Below, in pieces: positions 9,191 through 18,402 of a stretch of 64,000 nt of DNA (position 1 is the first letter of the stretch; each line of letters opens with the position of its first letter). Under the pieces are notes generated by a model that was not told the origin of the DNA, ran no database searches, and saw only the letters and a program-made list of their open reading frames with translations. Source of the DNA: Kushneria konosiri. Lineage in GTDB: Bacteria; Pseudomonadota; Gammaproteobacteria; Pseudomonadales; Halomonadaceae. The stretch spans positions 1,860,001 through 1,924,000 of the forward strand of contig NZ_CP021323.1 of assembly GCF_002155145.1 (NCBI RefSeq). The letters run 5' to 3'. Both the position numbers and the translations under genes were made by a program.

Positions 9191-10411
9191 ATGACGACTC
9201 ATGTCCCTCCAACAGCGCAATCTGCCATCGGTGCCCGTCCGCTGGACGGCGTGCGGGTGATCAGCCTGGAACATGCCATCGCGGCGCCCTTTTGCTCGCG
9301 TCAGCTGGCAGATCTGGGCGCGGAAGTGATCAAGATCGAACGCCCCGGCACAGGAGATTTCGCCCGACATTACGACAGTCGCACCCGCGGGCTGGCTTCT
9401 CACTTTGTCTGGACCAACCGTGGCAAGCAGAGCCTGACGCTGGACGTCAAAACGCGTGAGGGCCACGAGGTGTTGCTGGCGCTTCTGGAGGATGCTGATG
9501 TGCTGATTCAGAACCTGAGTCCCGGCGCCAGTGCACGACTCGGGCTCTCCTTTGAGGCCCTTCACGAGCGGTTTCCTCGCCTGATCGTCTGCGATATTTC
9601 GGGCTACGGCAATGATGGCCCCTACGCCAGCAAGAAGGCCTATGACCTGCTGATTCAGAGCGAATCGGGCCTGGTGTCGCAGACCGGCACGCCTGACATC
9701 CCGGTCAAGGCCGGGGTTTCGATCTCCGATATCGCGGCCGGCATGTATGCCTACAGCAACATCCTCGCTGCACTTCTGGCGCGTGCGCGCAGCGGCGAGG
9801 GTCGCCATATCGATGTCTCGATGCTGGAGGCGACCGTCGAGTGGATGGGTTATCCACTTTATTACGCCTTCGAGGGAGCCGAGCCGCCGCCGCGTGCCGG
9901 GGCATCACATTCGACCATCTATCCTTACGGCCCTTTTCCGGCAGGCGACGGTCAATCGGTGATGCTGGGGCTTCAGAACGAACGCGAATGGGTGCTGTTC
10001 TGTGAGCAGGTGCTCAGGCGTCCGGCCCTGATTGACGATCCACGCTTTGCTACCAATGCCGATCGCAGCGAGGCGCGCCGGGCGCTGGATGGCGTCATCG
10101 ATGAGGTCTTCTCGACCCTGACCGCCGATGACATCGTGGCGCGGCTGGGTCAGGCCGGCATCGCCAATGCTCACGTCAACGATATGGCCGGGGTGTGGGC
10201 GCATCCACAGCTGGCGGCCCGTGACCGCTGGCGTGAGGTTTCTTCGCCCGCGGGGCCACTGCCGGCGCTACTGCCGCCGGGGCAGGGGCGTGACTTCAAT
10301 ACGGTCATGGGCGCCATTCCGGCGCTGGGTGAACATACCCGGGAGATTCTGGTCTCACTGGGTCATGACGACATAACCATCGCCGCTTGGCGGGAGAGAG
10401 GAGTGGTGTAA
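9191..10411 (+). CDS. CaiB/BaiF family (class III) CoA-transferase
   Basis: This 406-residue class III CoA-transferase moves CoA between carboxylic acids. It opens with LDGVRVISLEHAIAAPFCSRQLADLGAEVIKIERPGTGD, written here only to show the family pattern in parts: LDGVRV, then AAPFCSRQLADLGAEVIKIE. The catalytic aspartate motif falls in KKAYDLLIQSESG (D of AYDLL). The ATG follows a weak AAGG. It directly abuts the CoA lyase gene, so the pair is one operon. With a citramalyl/malyl-CoA lyase-like partner, a likely substrate is citramalate, itaconate or a related diacid with succinyl-CoA as donor. Specificity inside this family cannot be read from the sequence. Confidence 0.9.
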   Translation: MTTHVPPTAQSAIGARPLDGVRVISLEHAIAAPFCSRQLADLGAEVIKIERPGTGDFARHYDSRTRGLASHFVWTNRGKQSLTLDVKTREGHEVLLALLEDADVLIQNLSPGASARLGLSFEALHERFPRLIVCDISGYGNDGPYASKKAYDLLIQSESGLVSQTGTPDIPVKAGVSISDIAAGMYAYSNILAALLARARSGEGRHIDVSMLEATVEWMGYPLYYAFEGAEPPPRAGASHSTIYPYGPFPAGDGQSVMLGLQNEREWVLFCEQVLRRPALIDDPRFATNADRSEARRALDGVIDEVFSTLTADDIVARLGQAGIANAHVNDMAGVWAHPQLAARDRWREVSSPAGPLPALLPPGQGRDFNTVMGAIPALGEHTREILVSLGHDDITIAAWRERGVV

Positions 10412-11275
10412 ATGACAGTATCCAACGAGGCGGCGAGTCTCATGCGCCAGGCACGTTCAGCGCTTTTTGTCCCGGCGACCCGACCTGATCGCATCAAAAA
10501 GGCGCTCGCCAGTGAGGCGGATCTGGTCATCATCGACCTCGAGGATGCCGTCGCACTGGAGGACAAGTCATCGGCGCGCGAGATGCTGGAGCAGTTTTTG
10601 GAGGAGGCGCCGCAGGTGTCGCTGTACGTGCGTATCAATGCCCCTGGTAGCGAACACTTTGATGCCGATCTGGATCTTTGTGCCCGCCTGTCAGGCGTCT
10701 CGATGATCATGGTGCCCAAGGCGGAATCGGCCATGGCGCTTCAGCAGGCCGCCGCGCTTGGTCGCCCCCTGTGGCCGCTGATTGAAAGTGCGGCCGGTCT
10801 TGACTGGATCGACGAGCTGGCGGCTGTGGAGGGTGTGGAGCGGCTGAGTTTCGGCGCGCTGGATCTGGCGCTGGATCTTGGACTTGAAAGCGAGACGCCA
10901 GGCGCCGAGGCGATCCTGGATCAGGCGCGCTATCAGCTGGTGCTGCATTCGCGGCTCGCCGGGCTGGCGCCGCCGATGGCGGGTGTCTCGCCCGTGCTTG
11001 ACGATGACGAGGTGCTCCATGGTATGGCGCTGCGGGCCCGTCAGATGGGCTTTGGCGGCATGCTCTGCATTCATCCGCGCCAGCTTGACCCGGTGCATCG
11101 CGTCTTTACCCCCGATGCCGAGCAGCTTGCGTGGGCGCAGAAAATTGTCACGGCGGCCCGAACGCAGGGCGGTGCCTTTCGAGTCGATGGGCAAATGGTG
11201 GACGCCCCGGTGATCGAACGGGCCCGACGGCTGCTGGCGCGCGTCGACCCGTCATCGACGGGCACCGTGGCCTGA
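10412..11275 (+). CDS. HpcH/HpaI-type CoA ester lyase (citrate lyase beta-like)
   Basis: This 287-residue TIM-barrel enzyme belongs to the citrate lyase beta / malyl- and citramalyl-CoA lyase family, which splits a 3-hydroxyacyl-CoA into acetyl-CoA and a keto acid using a divalent metal. Visible family motifs are RSALFVPATRPDRIKKA, DLVIIDLEDAV (metal/CoA pocket), YVRINAPG, MVPKAES, PLIESAAGL and the metal-binding FGALDLALDLG. AGGAG lies 8 nt before the ATG, which begins immediately after the CoA-transferase stop. The two enzymes would activate and then cleave one acid. No enoyl-CoA hydratase is present between them, unlike in itaconate operons (ict-ich-ccl). Confidence 0.9.
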   Translation: MTVSNEAASLMRQARSALFVPATRPDRIKKALASEADLVIIDLEDAVALEDKSSAREMLEQFLEEAPQVSLYVRINAPGSEHFDADLDLCARLSGVSMIMVPKAESAMALQQAAALGRPLWPLIESAAGLDWIDELAAVEGVERLSFGALDLALDLGLESETPGAEAILDQARYQLVLHSRLAGLAPPMAGVSPVLDDDEVLHGMALRARQMGFGGMLCIHPRQLDPVHRVFTPDAEQLAWAQKIVTAARTQGGAFRVDGQMVDAPVIERARRLLARVDPSSTGTVA

Positions 11276-11327
11276 GGGCTGACGGGGTGACCATTTCCGT
11301 ACGGCCCTCTCGGTCCGGCGCTTGCCT

Positions 11328-12716
11328 TCAGACCGGGTCTGGAGGTCCTTTCCCGTTTTTCATTGCCAGGCCCATGGCGGCCAGCAGGGTGATAATCGTT
11401 GCCAGTACCAGCGCCCATGTCGGGTCACGATCGGCCCTGAGCAGGTAGCCCGACCACGTGCCCGCCAGCATGAAAAGCGAGGCCAGTGAAAAGGCGATAC
11501 CGACCATGTCGGGATATCGCCTGCCGGCAAAGCGTTTCTGACGGGCGCAGAGGTTGGCCACATTGCAGTAGGAAGCTGACAGATAAAGACCGAAATTCAG
11601 GGCCATATAGAGGGCAAGCACCGACATCGACAGGTCGTTGCCATACACCAGCACCATGGCCAGCGTGATCAGCTCGTCAAGCGCTACGATGAACATGGCC
11701 AGCGTCACATGCAGGCGATAGTGTCCCAGGTGTTTCAGGGCATGAAACAAAAGCGGCCCGACCATCGAACCCAGTCCCCCGAAAATGCCCGCAACGGCCA
11801 CGATCTCTCCCTTGTTATCGGCTCCGGCGGCCAGCCACAGCGGCATGTAATAGAGAAACAGTCCCATGGACAGATAGACCAGCGGTGTGGTCATGGGTGA
11901 GCTGGCTGAAAGGCACAATATATGGCCACGAAAATAGCGCAGGCCTTCCATCAGGTTGAGTCGTGGCGTGTCGCTGTCCTCGAGCGTCTGTTGGTTCTGA
12001 TCGGCAGCAAAAAGAGTGTCGCGCTTCATTGCTGCCCAGCGAAAGACAAACGAGGCCAGCGTCATCATCAGATTGATGGCGAGCACGAGGTTGATGGAGT
12101 AATCGATCAGCCAGCTCCCCAGCGGTCGGCCGATCACCAGCGTGGCAAGGGTCAGAAAGCTCAGGGAAAAGGCGTTGAAACGGACGGCAGTTCTTTCCGA
12201 TCTCAGCGCTATGGCGCCGGCATAGGTGCCGTTGGCGATATTGGTGATGACCGGAATCACGGACGTCAGGATGACGTAGGTGATCAGCACGATCGGCGTT
12301 GACAGTGAGCCCACATGGAGTAGCCACAGTGCTCCAAGGGTGATGACCATGTCGTAGACTTCGCAGATCAACAGCACCCGGTAGGGCGAGTAGTGCCCGA
12401 GCAGTCTTGCCATGACATAGGCACAGGCACTGATGACTCTGGAAAAGGTGGTGTAAAGCGCAATCCAGGCCGGGGAGAGCATGCCTGCCGCGACCAGCGT
12501 CGGGACGGCACCCTCGATCACGGAGGAGCCGGCATAGGAAAACATCAACCCCACAAGCATCAGCACATGGGGTTGTCGTAAAAGGGCCACTAGCGACATG
12601 CACGACCCTGATAGCAAGGTTGGCCCCTCAAACGGGAGGATATCTTCAGAGGGGGCAGCATCCTCTGGGGACGTGCCCCGGTCGACACTACTGTTGACCG
12701 GCCCGGCAACAGGCAT
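11328..12716 (-). CDS. MFS transporter, probable siderophore exporter
   Basis: This 462-residue major facilitator protein has about 12 hydrophobic segments and a long central loop (about residues 230-265, FAADQNQQTLEDSDTPRLN). It starts 6 nt after the siderophore-interacting protein gene and lies in the Fur-type siderophore locus, so export of the hydroxamate is the likely role, as for DfoS in Erwinia. The first 39 residues are polar and not MFS-like, and the ATG at 12716 lacks a ribosome-binding sequence. An ATG at 12599 (MSLVALLRQP) has AGGG 6 nt upstream and may be the true start. Uptake of siderophore rather than export cannot be excluded. Confidence 0.82.
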   Translation of the reverse strand: MPVAGPVNSSVDRGTSPEDAAPSEDILPFEGPTLLSGSCMSLVALLRQPHVLMLVGLMFSYAGSSVIEGAVPTLVAAGMLSPAWIALYTTFSRVISACAYVMARLLGHYSPYRVLLICEVYDMVITLGALWLLHVGSLSTPIVLITYVILTSVIPVITNIANGTYAGAIALRSERTAVRFNAFSLSFLTLATLVIGRPLGSWLIDYSINLVLAINLMMTLASFVFRWAAMKRDTLFAADQNQQTLEDSDTPRLNLMEGLRYFRGHILCLSASSPMTTPLVYLSMGLFLYYMPLWLAAGADNKGEIVAVAGIFGGLGSMVGPLLFHALKHLGHYRLHVTLAMFIVALDELITLAMVLVYGNDLSMSVLALYMALNFGLYLSASYCNVANLCARQKRFAGRRYPDMVGIAFSLASLFMLAGTWSGYLLRADRDPTWALVLATIITLLAAMGLAMKNGKGPPDPV

Positions 12717-12722
12717 GAGGTG

Positions 12723-13649
12723 TTATGGATGCGCCTTCCCCTCACACCAGTAGCCCATGGCGGACACCTGCCGTTTGGGGACCGCCAGCTCATTGATCAG
12801 GTAGCGACGAATGTTGAGACAGACCCTGGATTCGGACGCAATCCAGGCGTAAAAGCTGTCGCTGGATTCGGGGACGGAAGCCTCCCAGAGGATCTCTTCA
12901 TCGATATCGATGGCCGGCTCGGCACCGTCGACAGACGCCGCTGACGTGGATGGCTGCTTCAGCGGCAGGGTACGCACGGCACGGGAAAGTCTCTCGCCGT
13001 GACAGCACCGGGTCTCCTCACGCGGCAGCCAGTGGGCGTCAATCCACTGTGGGATACAGCGACAGTCCGCTTTCAAGGGGACCTCGAGCAGGGCCTGCAC
13101 TCTGGGTTTGGGCGCATCGGCAAAGCGCTTGTCAAGTTCCTCGATGATCCCCATGACAGCAGGCAGGGCGGTTTCATCCGCGACCAGCAGAAGATGCTCG
13201 ATATTGGCGGGTGGGCGCCACTCGCAGCCGATCGCCTTGCCGGTGTAGTGGCTGCACGGGGCATTGATCGAGAGGGCATCCCCCGGGCGGGCTCTGCTTG
13301 CCCAGCGTGAGGCAGGGCCGGTATCGCCGTGCAGCACAAACTCGATATCCAGCTCCTTTTTTTGCGGCCGGACCGCGCGAATCGTATAGGTTCGCATGGG
13401 CGGGCGCTGCTCGGCCGCCATGTTTTTATAGGCACTGTACCAGTCTTCCCCGTCGGCAAATTTTGCCGCCATGCCGACGCTGCCCTGATTTTCGGGAGGG
13501 AAAAAGAGCTTCACTCTCTGATCCGGTGCAAACGTCGTGGCGATATCCAGATCATTGGCCGTGAAGGTGAAGTTCACCATGGACGGCGAGAGCTGCTCTC
13601 GTCGCTTGAGCGTCATGTCAAAAAGCCGATAGGCCGTCGTTGCTGGCAT
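12723..13649 (-). CDS. Siderophore-interacting protein (FAD ferric reductase)
   Basis: Cytosolic flavoprotein of the SIP/ViuB family that reduces ferric siderophores with NAD(P)H so that iron is released. The FAD-binding barrel contains MRTYTIRAVRPQKKELDIEFVLHGDTGPASRW in pieces: MRTYTIR (FAD contact) and VLHGDTGPASRW. A Rossmann part follows with LLLVADETALPAVMGIIEEL, and the family C terminus is present. The start at 13649 (MPATTAYRLF, 308 residues) is preferred, because an ATG 60 nt upstream (13709) lies inside a Fur-box-like sequence and would be within the promoter. It leads the exporter gene in a two-gene operon and probably recycles iron from the locus's own hydroxamate. Confidence 0.9.
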   Translation of the reverse strand: MPATTAYRLFDMTLKRREQLSPSMVNFTFTANDLDIATTFAPDQRVKLFFPPENQGSVGMAAKFADGEDWYSAYKNMAAEQRPPMRTYTIRAVRPQKKELDIEFVLHGDTGPASRWASRARPGDALSINAPCSHYTGKAIGCEWRPPANIEHLLLVADETALPAVMGIIEELDKRFADAPKPRVQALLEVPLKADCRCIPQWIDAHWLPREETRCCHGERLSRAVRTLPLKQPSTSAASVDGAEPAIDIDEEILWEASVPESSDSFYAWIASESRVCLNIRRYLINELAVPKRQVSAMGYWCEGKAHP

Positions 13650-13693
13650 GTTGGTAACACCTGAGTGTAGGAGGCGCGTCGCCTTAAAAAGAA

Positions 13694-13708
13694 TAATAAT
13701 ATTTCTCA
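13694..13708 (-). promoter_or_regulatory. Fur-box-like site before the siderophore reductase gene
   Basis: On the minus strand TGAGAAATATTATTA matches 12 of 14 defined positions of the 7-1-7 Fur consensus TGATAATNATTATCA. It lies 45 nt before the chosen start of the reductase gene, which suggests iron repression of the reductase-exporter operon. Confidence 0.6.
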
Positions 13709-13774
13709 TTTGGAATCAAGGCGTCGGCCATGAAATGTGATGTTGTCCTGATTGTGATCCCGCCATGGCTCAAA

Positions 13775-14338
13775 TCATGTGACCTGCCGACGAGGGGCAT
13801 CCGGCAATCCTTGTGAGGGGCGGGATGGCTCATTGGGTAGATTCATCGTCTCCAGTTCGGCCTGGCAGGTTGTCACGGCCCGAGCGATATAGCGCCCGGC
13901 CATGCGCTCGGAAACGCCCAGCCGCTCGCCGATCTCACGCTGGGTCAGCCCCTCCATTCGGTGCCAGATCAGGGCCTGACGCAGGTGGTCGGGCAGTGTC
14001 GATAGCGCCTCACCCAGACGATGGACGCACTGCTGCTGTTCACACAGTCTTGCCTCGGGGCAGGCCCGCGGGCACACCAGCACTGGTGTCAGCGTATCGA
14101 TGGCAATCAGGTGATTGGCCTGACGGCGATGGTGGTCGGTCAGCAGATTGCGCGCGATGCGAAACAGATAGGCCCGCGGGTTGTCGAGCGCAGGGATGTC
14201 ATCGGACCGGATCAATCGCAGATAGACCTCGTGACACAGATCCGCCGCCTGCTCGTGGCAGGGGAGCTGGCGCTTGAGAAAGCGCATCAGCTGCTGATGA
14301 TGTTCACGGTAGAGCGAATCGATGGTCGCTGCGTGCAT
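13775..14338 (-). CDS. ECF sigma factor, FecI-like
   Basis: This 187-residue extracytoplasmic-function sigma factor has region 2 at about 5-75 (LYREHHQQLMRFLKRQL, then NPRAYLFRIARNLLTDHHRR) and region 4 at about 110-165 (LPDHLRQALIWHRMEGLTQREIGERLGVSERMAGRYI split by helix-turn-helix). FecI-type factors direct transcription of iron-uptake genes and are normally held by a FecR anti-sigma protein. No FecR gene is adjacent, and the TonB receptor of this locus lacks the N-terminal signalling domain. The gene sits between the biosynthetic operon and the reductase operon on the same strand, so it could help transcribe either. Its own promoter region shows no clear Fur box. Confidence 0.88.
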   Translation of the reverse strand: MHAATIDSLYREHHQQLMRFLKRQLPCHEQAADLCHEVYLRLIRSDDIPALDNPRAYLFRIARNLLTDHHRRQANHLIAIDTLTPVLVCPRACPEARLCEQQQCVHRLGEALSTLPDHLRQALIWHRMEGLTQREIGERLGVSERMAGRYIARAVTTCQAELETMNLPNEPSRPSQGLPDAPRRQVT

Positions 14339-14368
14339 CGTGTAACCCCACTGGCAATATCATGAATG

Positions 14369-14397
14369 CCGGATAACCACGGGCAGTGGTTATCCGG
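14369..14397 (-). terminator. Hairpin after the dfoC gene
   Basis: CCGGATAACCAC and GTGGTTATCCGG form a perfect 12-bp stem with a 5-nt loop, 38 nt beyond the dfoC stop and 31 nt before the sigma factor start. There is no T-run, so it may be a weak or Rho-assisted terminator or an mRNA 3' stabiliser. Confidence 0.5.
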
Positions 14398-14434
14398 TAC
14401 GGGCCGTGGCCAGAGCTGGCAGGCAGCCGGCGTT

Positions 14435-16951
14435 TCAGGGCTCGCCTGTTATCCCTGCCATGTCTGTCACCTCTGAAGTGCTCGTCAAGCCCTCGGGAGG
14501 CGTCTGGACCTGCGGACGATACCTGGCGATCGGGTTGACCAGCTCGCCGGCGAACTGCAGATTTTTGGCCGGGTCGGCAAGGTCGATCATCTGGCGGTTG
14601 TTGCGCAGTTGCAGCCGGTTGAGACATGAGAGCGTGAAGGTCGGTGCGAACAGGTCAAAGCGTGCGAACCTTTCTGCAAGTTCCGGATGGCGGCGCTGGT
14701 AGTCGACCACGCAGGTCCCGACCCGAGCCCAGAACGTCTGAGCCTCCAGGGTGTCGGTTTCGACCAGAATCTGCGCCAGAAAGCGGAAGAAGCAGTCGAA
14801 CAGGTCATTGAAGATCGACAGGATTCTCAGGTGCTCCGGGACTTCAACGGCAATGCGTCGAGCCGTTTCGGGCAGTGCCTGGCCGTTGTCGAAAATGGCG
14901 GTTTCCTCGCCGATGTCCTTGAGAATTGCCCCCACCGGCACGTGATCTTCAAGTTTCAGGATCAGGTTCTCGCCATGGGGCATGAAGACCATGTCGTAGG
15001 CGTAGAAACAGTGCAGCAGCGGCGTCATATAGGCGGCGAGGTAGCGATCGATCCACGTCGCCGCGTCGAGTCCGGAGGCCTTGATCAGCGCCGGCAGCAG
15101 CGGGCGGTCTTCGGCGTCGCGATGCAGCAGCGCCGCCATGGTCATCAGCCCTTGACGGTCGGAAACCTGCTCACAGGGACTTTCGCGCCACAGACAGGCG
15201 AGCATCTTCTGATAGGGACTGTGCTTGTCACAGGCGGCCTCGAAACCGGCGTGGTGATAGCCAAGCGTTGCCACCTCACGCAGCACGCCAAAGCCCAGGG
15301 CCTTGAGTTCAGGGTCGTCGTTGACCACCTCTTGGACCCAGCTGTTGATGGCCGGCGTGCCATGCATGTAGTGAGGCGAGAGCCCGCGCATGAAGCCCAT
15401 GTTGATAATCGACAGCGCGAACTTGACGTAGCGGCGCTGTGGACGGGAAGCGTTGAACCAGGTCCGGATCGACTGCTGCGGCTGATAATCGTCGTCGCCC
15501 TCGCCCAGCAGTACGATGCGCTGTTCGGCGACCTCGCCGGCAAAGGTGATGGCGAGCTTGTGCCGCCACTGCCATGGATGCACCGGCATAAAGTAGTAGT
15601 CGGCGGGATCAAGCGTCAGGCCTTCCAGCCGGGCGGTGAAGCGCTGGTAGGTACGCTCGTCGAGCTCGTCGCGCAACAGGGTATCGATATCCAGCCCGTC
15701 GATGGCGCTGTAGTCGGTGCATGCCCGGGCCACTGCCAGCCACAGCGGGCGCACCCGTGCGCCGGCTTCCGGGGCGTAGCGGTGATAGTCCTCGGCGTCG
15801 AAGCCGATACGGCCGCTGTTGGCAATGAAGCACGGATGGCCCTCGCTCATGGCCGCCTCCAGCGTCTGAAAATCGGCCAGCGCCAGCGTTTCGGCATCAG
15901 GCAGGCCGCGCCCCAGCTTGTAAGCCATGCCGGCAAGCGTACTGGCGATCTCTTCCAGGTAGGTCGGCAGGTTGTCGGGATCGATCCCGAGACGCTGGCG
16001 AAACTCGAGCAGAAAGGCTTCGACCGACAGCGGTCGCGGCTCGTCGCCTGCCTCCTGCGCCGTTGGCTCAAGCGAACGCTTCTCCAGCGAGTGTTTGTCG
16101 ATCCACCACTGGTCAAGCTCGAGCCGACGGGCCCGGAAGCGATACTGCATCGATGCTGCCTCAAGACGATACTCTCCCCACCCTGAGGCGTCCGGCACGA
16201 CTGTCTGCTCCGGAATCAGCAGGCGCTCGTGGGCAAGCTCGGCAATCGCTTTGGTCAGCAGATCGCGATTGGCGCGTGCCCATCGCCGTGGTTCGAGATG
16301 GGCGCTGGTCTGGTCGCCCCTGATGGGCTGATGGGCGTCGGCGGTTTCGGCGCTTGATCGCGTACAAAACGCCAGGTGGGCGGTCTTCTTGCCGAGGCGG
16401 ATTTCGCGGTCATAGACAAAGCCGGCGCGGCGGTTGAGCGAATGAATCGCGTCGTTGTTGACGTCGGGTTCGACCACGATGCGCTGCGTGGACGACTCCC
16501 TGAACAAAAACGCCACGATGGTATTAATCACCGCCTGACTGAAGCCGTGAATCGGCGCCGTCGCCGGCGGTCCTACCAGAAAGTGCATGCCGCGATCGCC
16601 CGGCGCTACCTCGTACTGCGTTCCGACCGGGTCATGGCGCGGGTCGTAGCACTCGACCAAAAACGCGGGGCCGCCATCGTGGAGCCCCAGATACGCCCGG
16701 GCCGTCGTGCCCTTTTGCATGTGGCGATAAAAGGCGTCGACCTGCTTTCGGCTGTCGCCGATCATGCCCCAGAAGCGGGCGAAGGGGTGACTCACCCAGT
16801 CGTAAACCGTATCGAGATCGTGTTCCGGATCAAGCGGGCGCAGCGACAGCGTGCCGATGCCGGGCCAGTCGCGGTAAAAGCGCTCATCAGGGGTATCAGG
16901 ATCGGTGCCGGCCTGCCCGGCATGAAACGGTGTCGTGGAAAGCGGGTTCAT
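14435..16951 (-). CDS. dfoC: Fused N-acyltransferase / NIS siderophore synthetase (DfoC-like)
   Basis: This 838-residue bifunctional enzyme completes hydroxamate siderophore assembly. Residues about 30-200 are a GNAT acyltransferase of the IucB/RhbD type (TLSLRPLDPEHDLDTVYDW, FLVGPP, RRAGFVYDREI) that would acylate N-hydroxycadaverine. Residues about 225-838 are an IucA/IucC NIS synthetase with EGHPCFIANSGRIGFD, FMPVHPWQW, KFALSIINMGFMRGLSP and HGENLILKLEDHVP, closing with an FhuF-like tail. The same fusion occurs in Erwinia DfoC and in bisucaberin BibC, whereas Streptomyces uses separate DesC and DesD. The ATG follows AGGAAG. It is last in the dfoJ-dfoA-dfoC order, 85 nt after dfoA. Product length and macrocyclisation cannot be read from sequence. 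Confidence 0.92.
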   Translation of the reverse strand: MNPLSTTPFHAGQAGTDPDTPDERFYRDWPGIGTLSLRPLDPEHDLDTVYDWVSHPFARFWGMIGDSRKQVDAFYRHMQKGTTARAYLGLHDGGPAFLVECYDPRHDPVGTQYEVAPGDRGMHFLVGPPATAPIHGFSQAVINTIVAFLFRESSTQRIVVEPDVNNDAIHSLNRRAGFVYDREIRLGKKTAHLAFCTRSSAETADAHQPIRGDQTSAHLEPRRWARANRDLLTKAIAELAHERLLIPEQTVVPDASGWGEYRLEAASMQYRFRARRLELDQWWIDKHSLEKRSLEPTAQEAGDEPRPLSVEAFLLEFRQRLGIDPDNLPTYLEEIASTLAGMAYKLGRGLPDAETLALADFQTLEAAMSEGHPCFIANSGRIGFDAEDYHRYAPEAGARVRPLWLAVARACTDYSAIDGLDIDTLLRDELDERTYQRFTARLEGLTLDPADYYFMPVHPWQWRHKLAITFAGEVAEQRIVLLGEGDDDYQPQQSIRTWFNASRPQRRYVKFALSIINMGFMRGLSPHYMHGTPAINSWVQEVVNDDPELKALGFGVLREVATLGYHHAGFEAACDKHSPYQKMLACLWRESPCEQVSDRQGLMTMAALLHRDAEDRPLLPALIKASGLDAATWIDRYLAAYMTPLLHCFYAYDMVFMPHGENLILKLEDHVPVGAILKDIGEETAIFDNGQALPETARRIAVEVPEHLRILSIFNDLFDCFFRFLAQILVETDTLEAQTFWARVGTCVVDYQRRHPELAERFARFDLFAPTFTLSCLNRLQLRNNRQMIDLADPAKNLQFAGELVNPIARYRPQVQTPPEGLTSTSEVTDMAGITGEP

Positions 16952-17036
16952 CGAAGGCTTCCTGTTTTTTCAACGTCATGTTCTGGAATACGCGTCCTCG
17001 GAGGTCGCGTCGGTGCATGTCGCGAGACGGGTGAAT

Positions 17037-18380
17037 TCAGGCATCGGTGGGGCGTCGCGCCTCGCAGGTACGCTCGGGCGAGAAGACGCTGTTGTCCGGC
17101 GCACCGAAGCTCTGGAACGTGACGCTGCGTTCGACCGGATAGACCTCACGGCCGGTCAGTTCGCGGATGATGCAGGCATTGCGATAGCACGCCATGCCCA
17201 GATCCGGCGCGACCAGCCCATGCGTATGCAGCTCGGCGTTTTGAACGAAAAGGTCGTCATGAGCGTTGATGCTGTAGTAGCGCCCGACCACGTAGCGACC
17301 GGCGTCGTCGCGGCGGATGCGGTGCTCGATCGGGGCCAGAAAGTCCGATGCGCGGGGCATGTAGCCGGTGGCCAGGATCAACCCCTCGGTGCGGTGGTTA
17401 AAGCGCCGGGCCTGCTCGGTATGGCCAAACGTCAGCTCGAAGCTCTGGTTCGCGGTGTTGTAATGGCACTGCTCGAGCGCGGCGCAGGTCAGCAGGTTCG
17501 TGTCCACCGGGCCGTTGAGGCTCAGGGTGTAGAGCCGGTCGTAGATGGCGTTGATCAGCTCGAGGTTGATGCCCTTGTAGAGTCCCTTCTGCTCGCGCAT
17601 CAGACGGTCGCGGGTCGAGCGGGGCAGGGCGTGGAAATAGTCGATGTAGTCCGGCGAGGTCATCTCGAGCGTGAGCTTGCCGTACTCGAGCGGGAAAAAG
17701 CGTGGCGAGCGCGTCACCCAGTTGAGGGTATAGCCGTGCTTATCGAGGCCTTCGAGCAGGTCGAGATAGATCTCTGCCGCGCTCTGGCCGCTGCCCACCA
17801 GGGTGATGGAAGGCTTCGCCTGCAGCGCCGCCTTTTGCTCGAGATACGCCGATGAATGCACCAGATGGTCACGCACCTCGCGGCAGCAGGTCGGAATCAT
17901 CGGTTCGGTGCCGGTGCCGAGCACCAGCCGTCGGGCCCGGTGAATACGCAGCTCACCGCTCAGGGTGTCGCGGCTGTGTACCTGATAACAGCCGGCCGTC
18001 TCGTCGTAATCGACACGTGTCACATCGCGATTGAATCGCAGCGTCCTGAGCTGGGTGGTGACCCACTGGCAGTACTGGTTGTACTCGTTGCGCAGCAAAA
18101 AAAACTGTTCGCGGATATAGAAGTTATAGAGCCGGCCCTGGGATTTCAGATAGTTGAGAAAGCTGAAGCGGCTGGTGGGATCGGCCAGCGTCACCAGGTC
18201 GGCCAGAAACGGCGTCTGCAGCGTGGCCTCTTCCAGCAGCAGCCCGGGATGCCAGTTGAAGCTCGGGCGGCGCTCGAGAAACAGTCCGTCGAGATCGTCA
18301 ATGGGGTCGGTCAGACAGGCCAGGCCAAGATTGAATGGCCCCAGCCCGATGGCGATGAAATCGTGAATGCGACGGTGCAT
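17037..18380 (-). CDS. dfoA: L-lysine/cadaverine N-monooxygenase (DfoA-like)
   Basis: This 447-residue flavin monooxygenase of the IucD/PvdA/DesB family hydroxylates a terminal amine with FAD, NADPH and O2. The FAD motif GLGPFNLGLA lies at residues 12-21, the NADPH motif LVGSGQSAAEIYLDLL is central, and the ATGYMPR signature lies near the C terminus. The start at 18380 is preferred to longer frames because GGAGAG precedes this ATG by 5 nt and the family N terminus (FIAIGLGPFN) then begins normally. It follows the decarboxylase by 22 nt, so cadaverine is the likely substrate. Lysine or putrescine hydroxylation remains possible. Confidence 0.92.
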   Translation of the reverse strand: MHRRIHDFIAIGLGPFNLGLACLTDPIDDLDGLFLERRPSFNWHPGLLLEEATLQTPFLADLVTLADPTSRFSFLNYLKSQGRLYNFYIREQFFLLRNEYNQYCQWVTTQLRTLRFNRDVTRVDYDETAGCYQVHSRDTLSGELRIHRARRLVLGTGTEPMIPTCCREVRDHLVHSSAYLEQKAALQAKPSITLVGSGQSAAEIYLDLLEGLDKHGYTLNWVTRSPRFFPLEYGKLTLEMTSPDYIDYFHALPRSTRDRLMREQKGLYKGINLELINAIYDRLYTLSLNGPVDTNLLTCAALEQCHYNTANQSFELTFGHTEQARRFNHRTEGLILATGYMPRASDFLAPIEHRIRRDDAGRYVVGRYYSINAHDDLFVQNAELHTHGLVAPDLGMACYRNACIIRELTGREVYPVERSVTFQSFGAPDNSVFSPERTCEARRPTDA

Positions 18381-18402
18381 GAAACTCTCCTCGTTGGCCG
18401 GA

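Noticed and set aside
14687-16186. 499-codon plus-strand frame opposite dfoC
   Set aside because: Antisense shadow of the conserved DfoC coding sequence, with no domain pattern.
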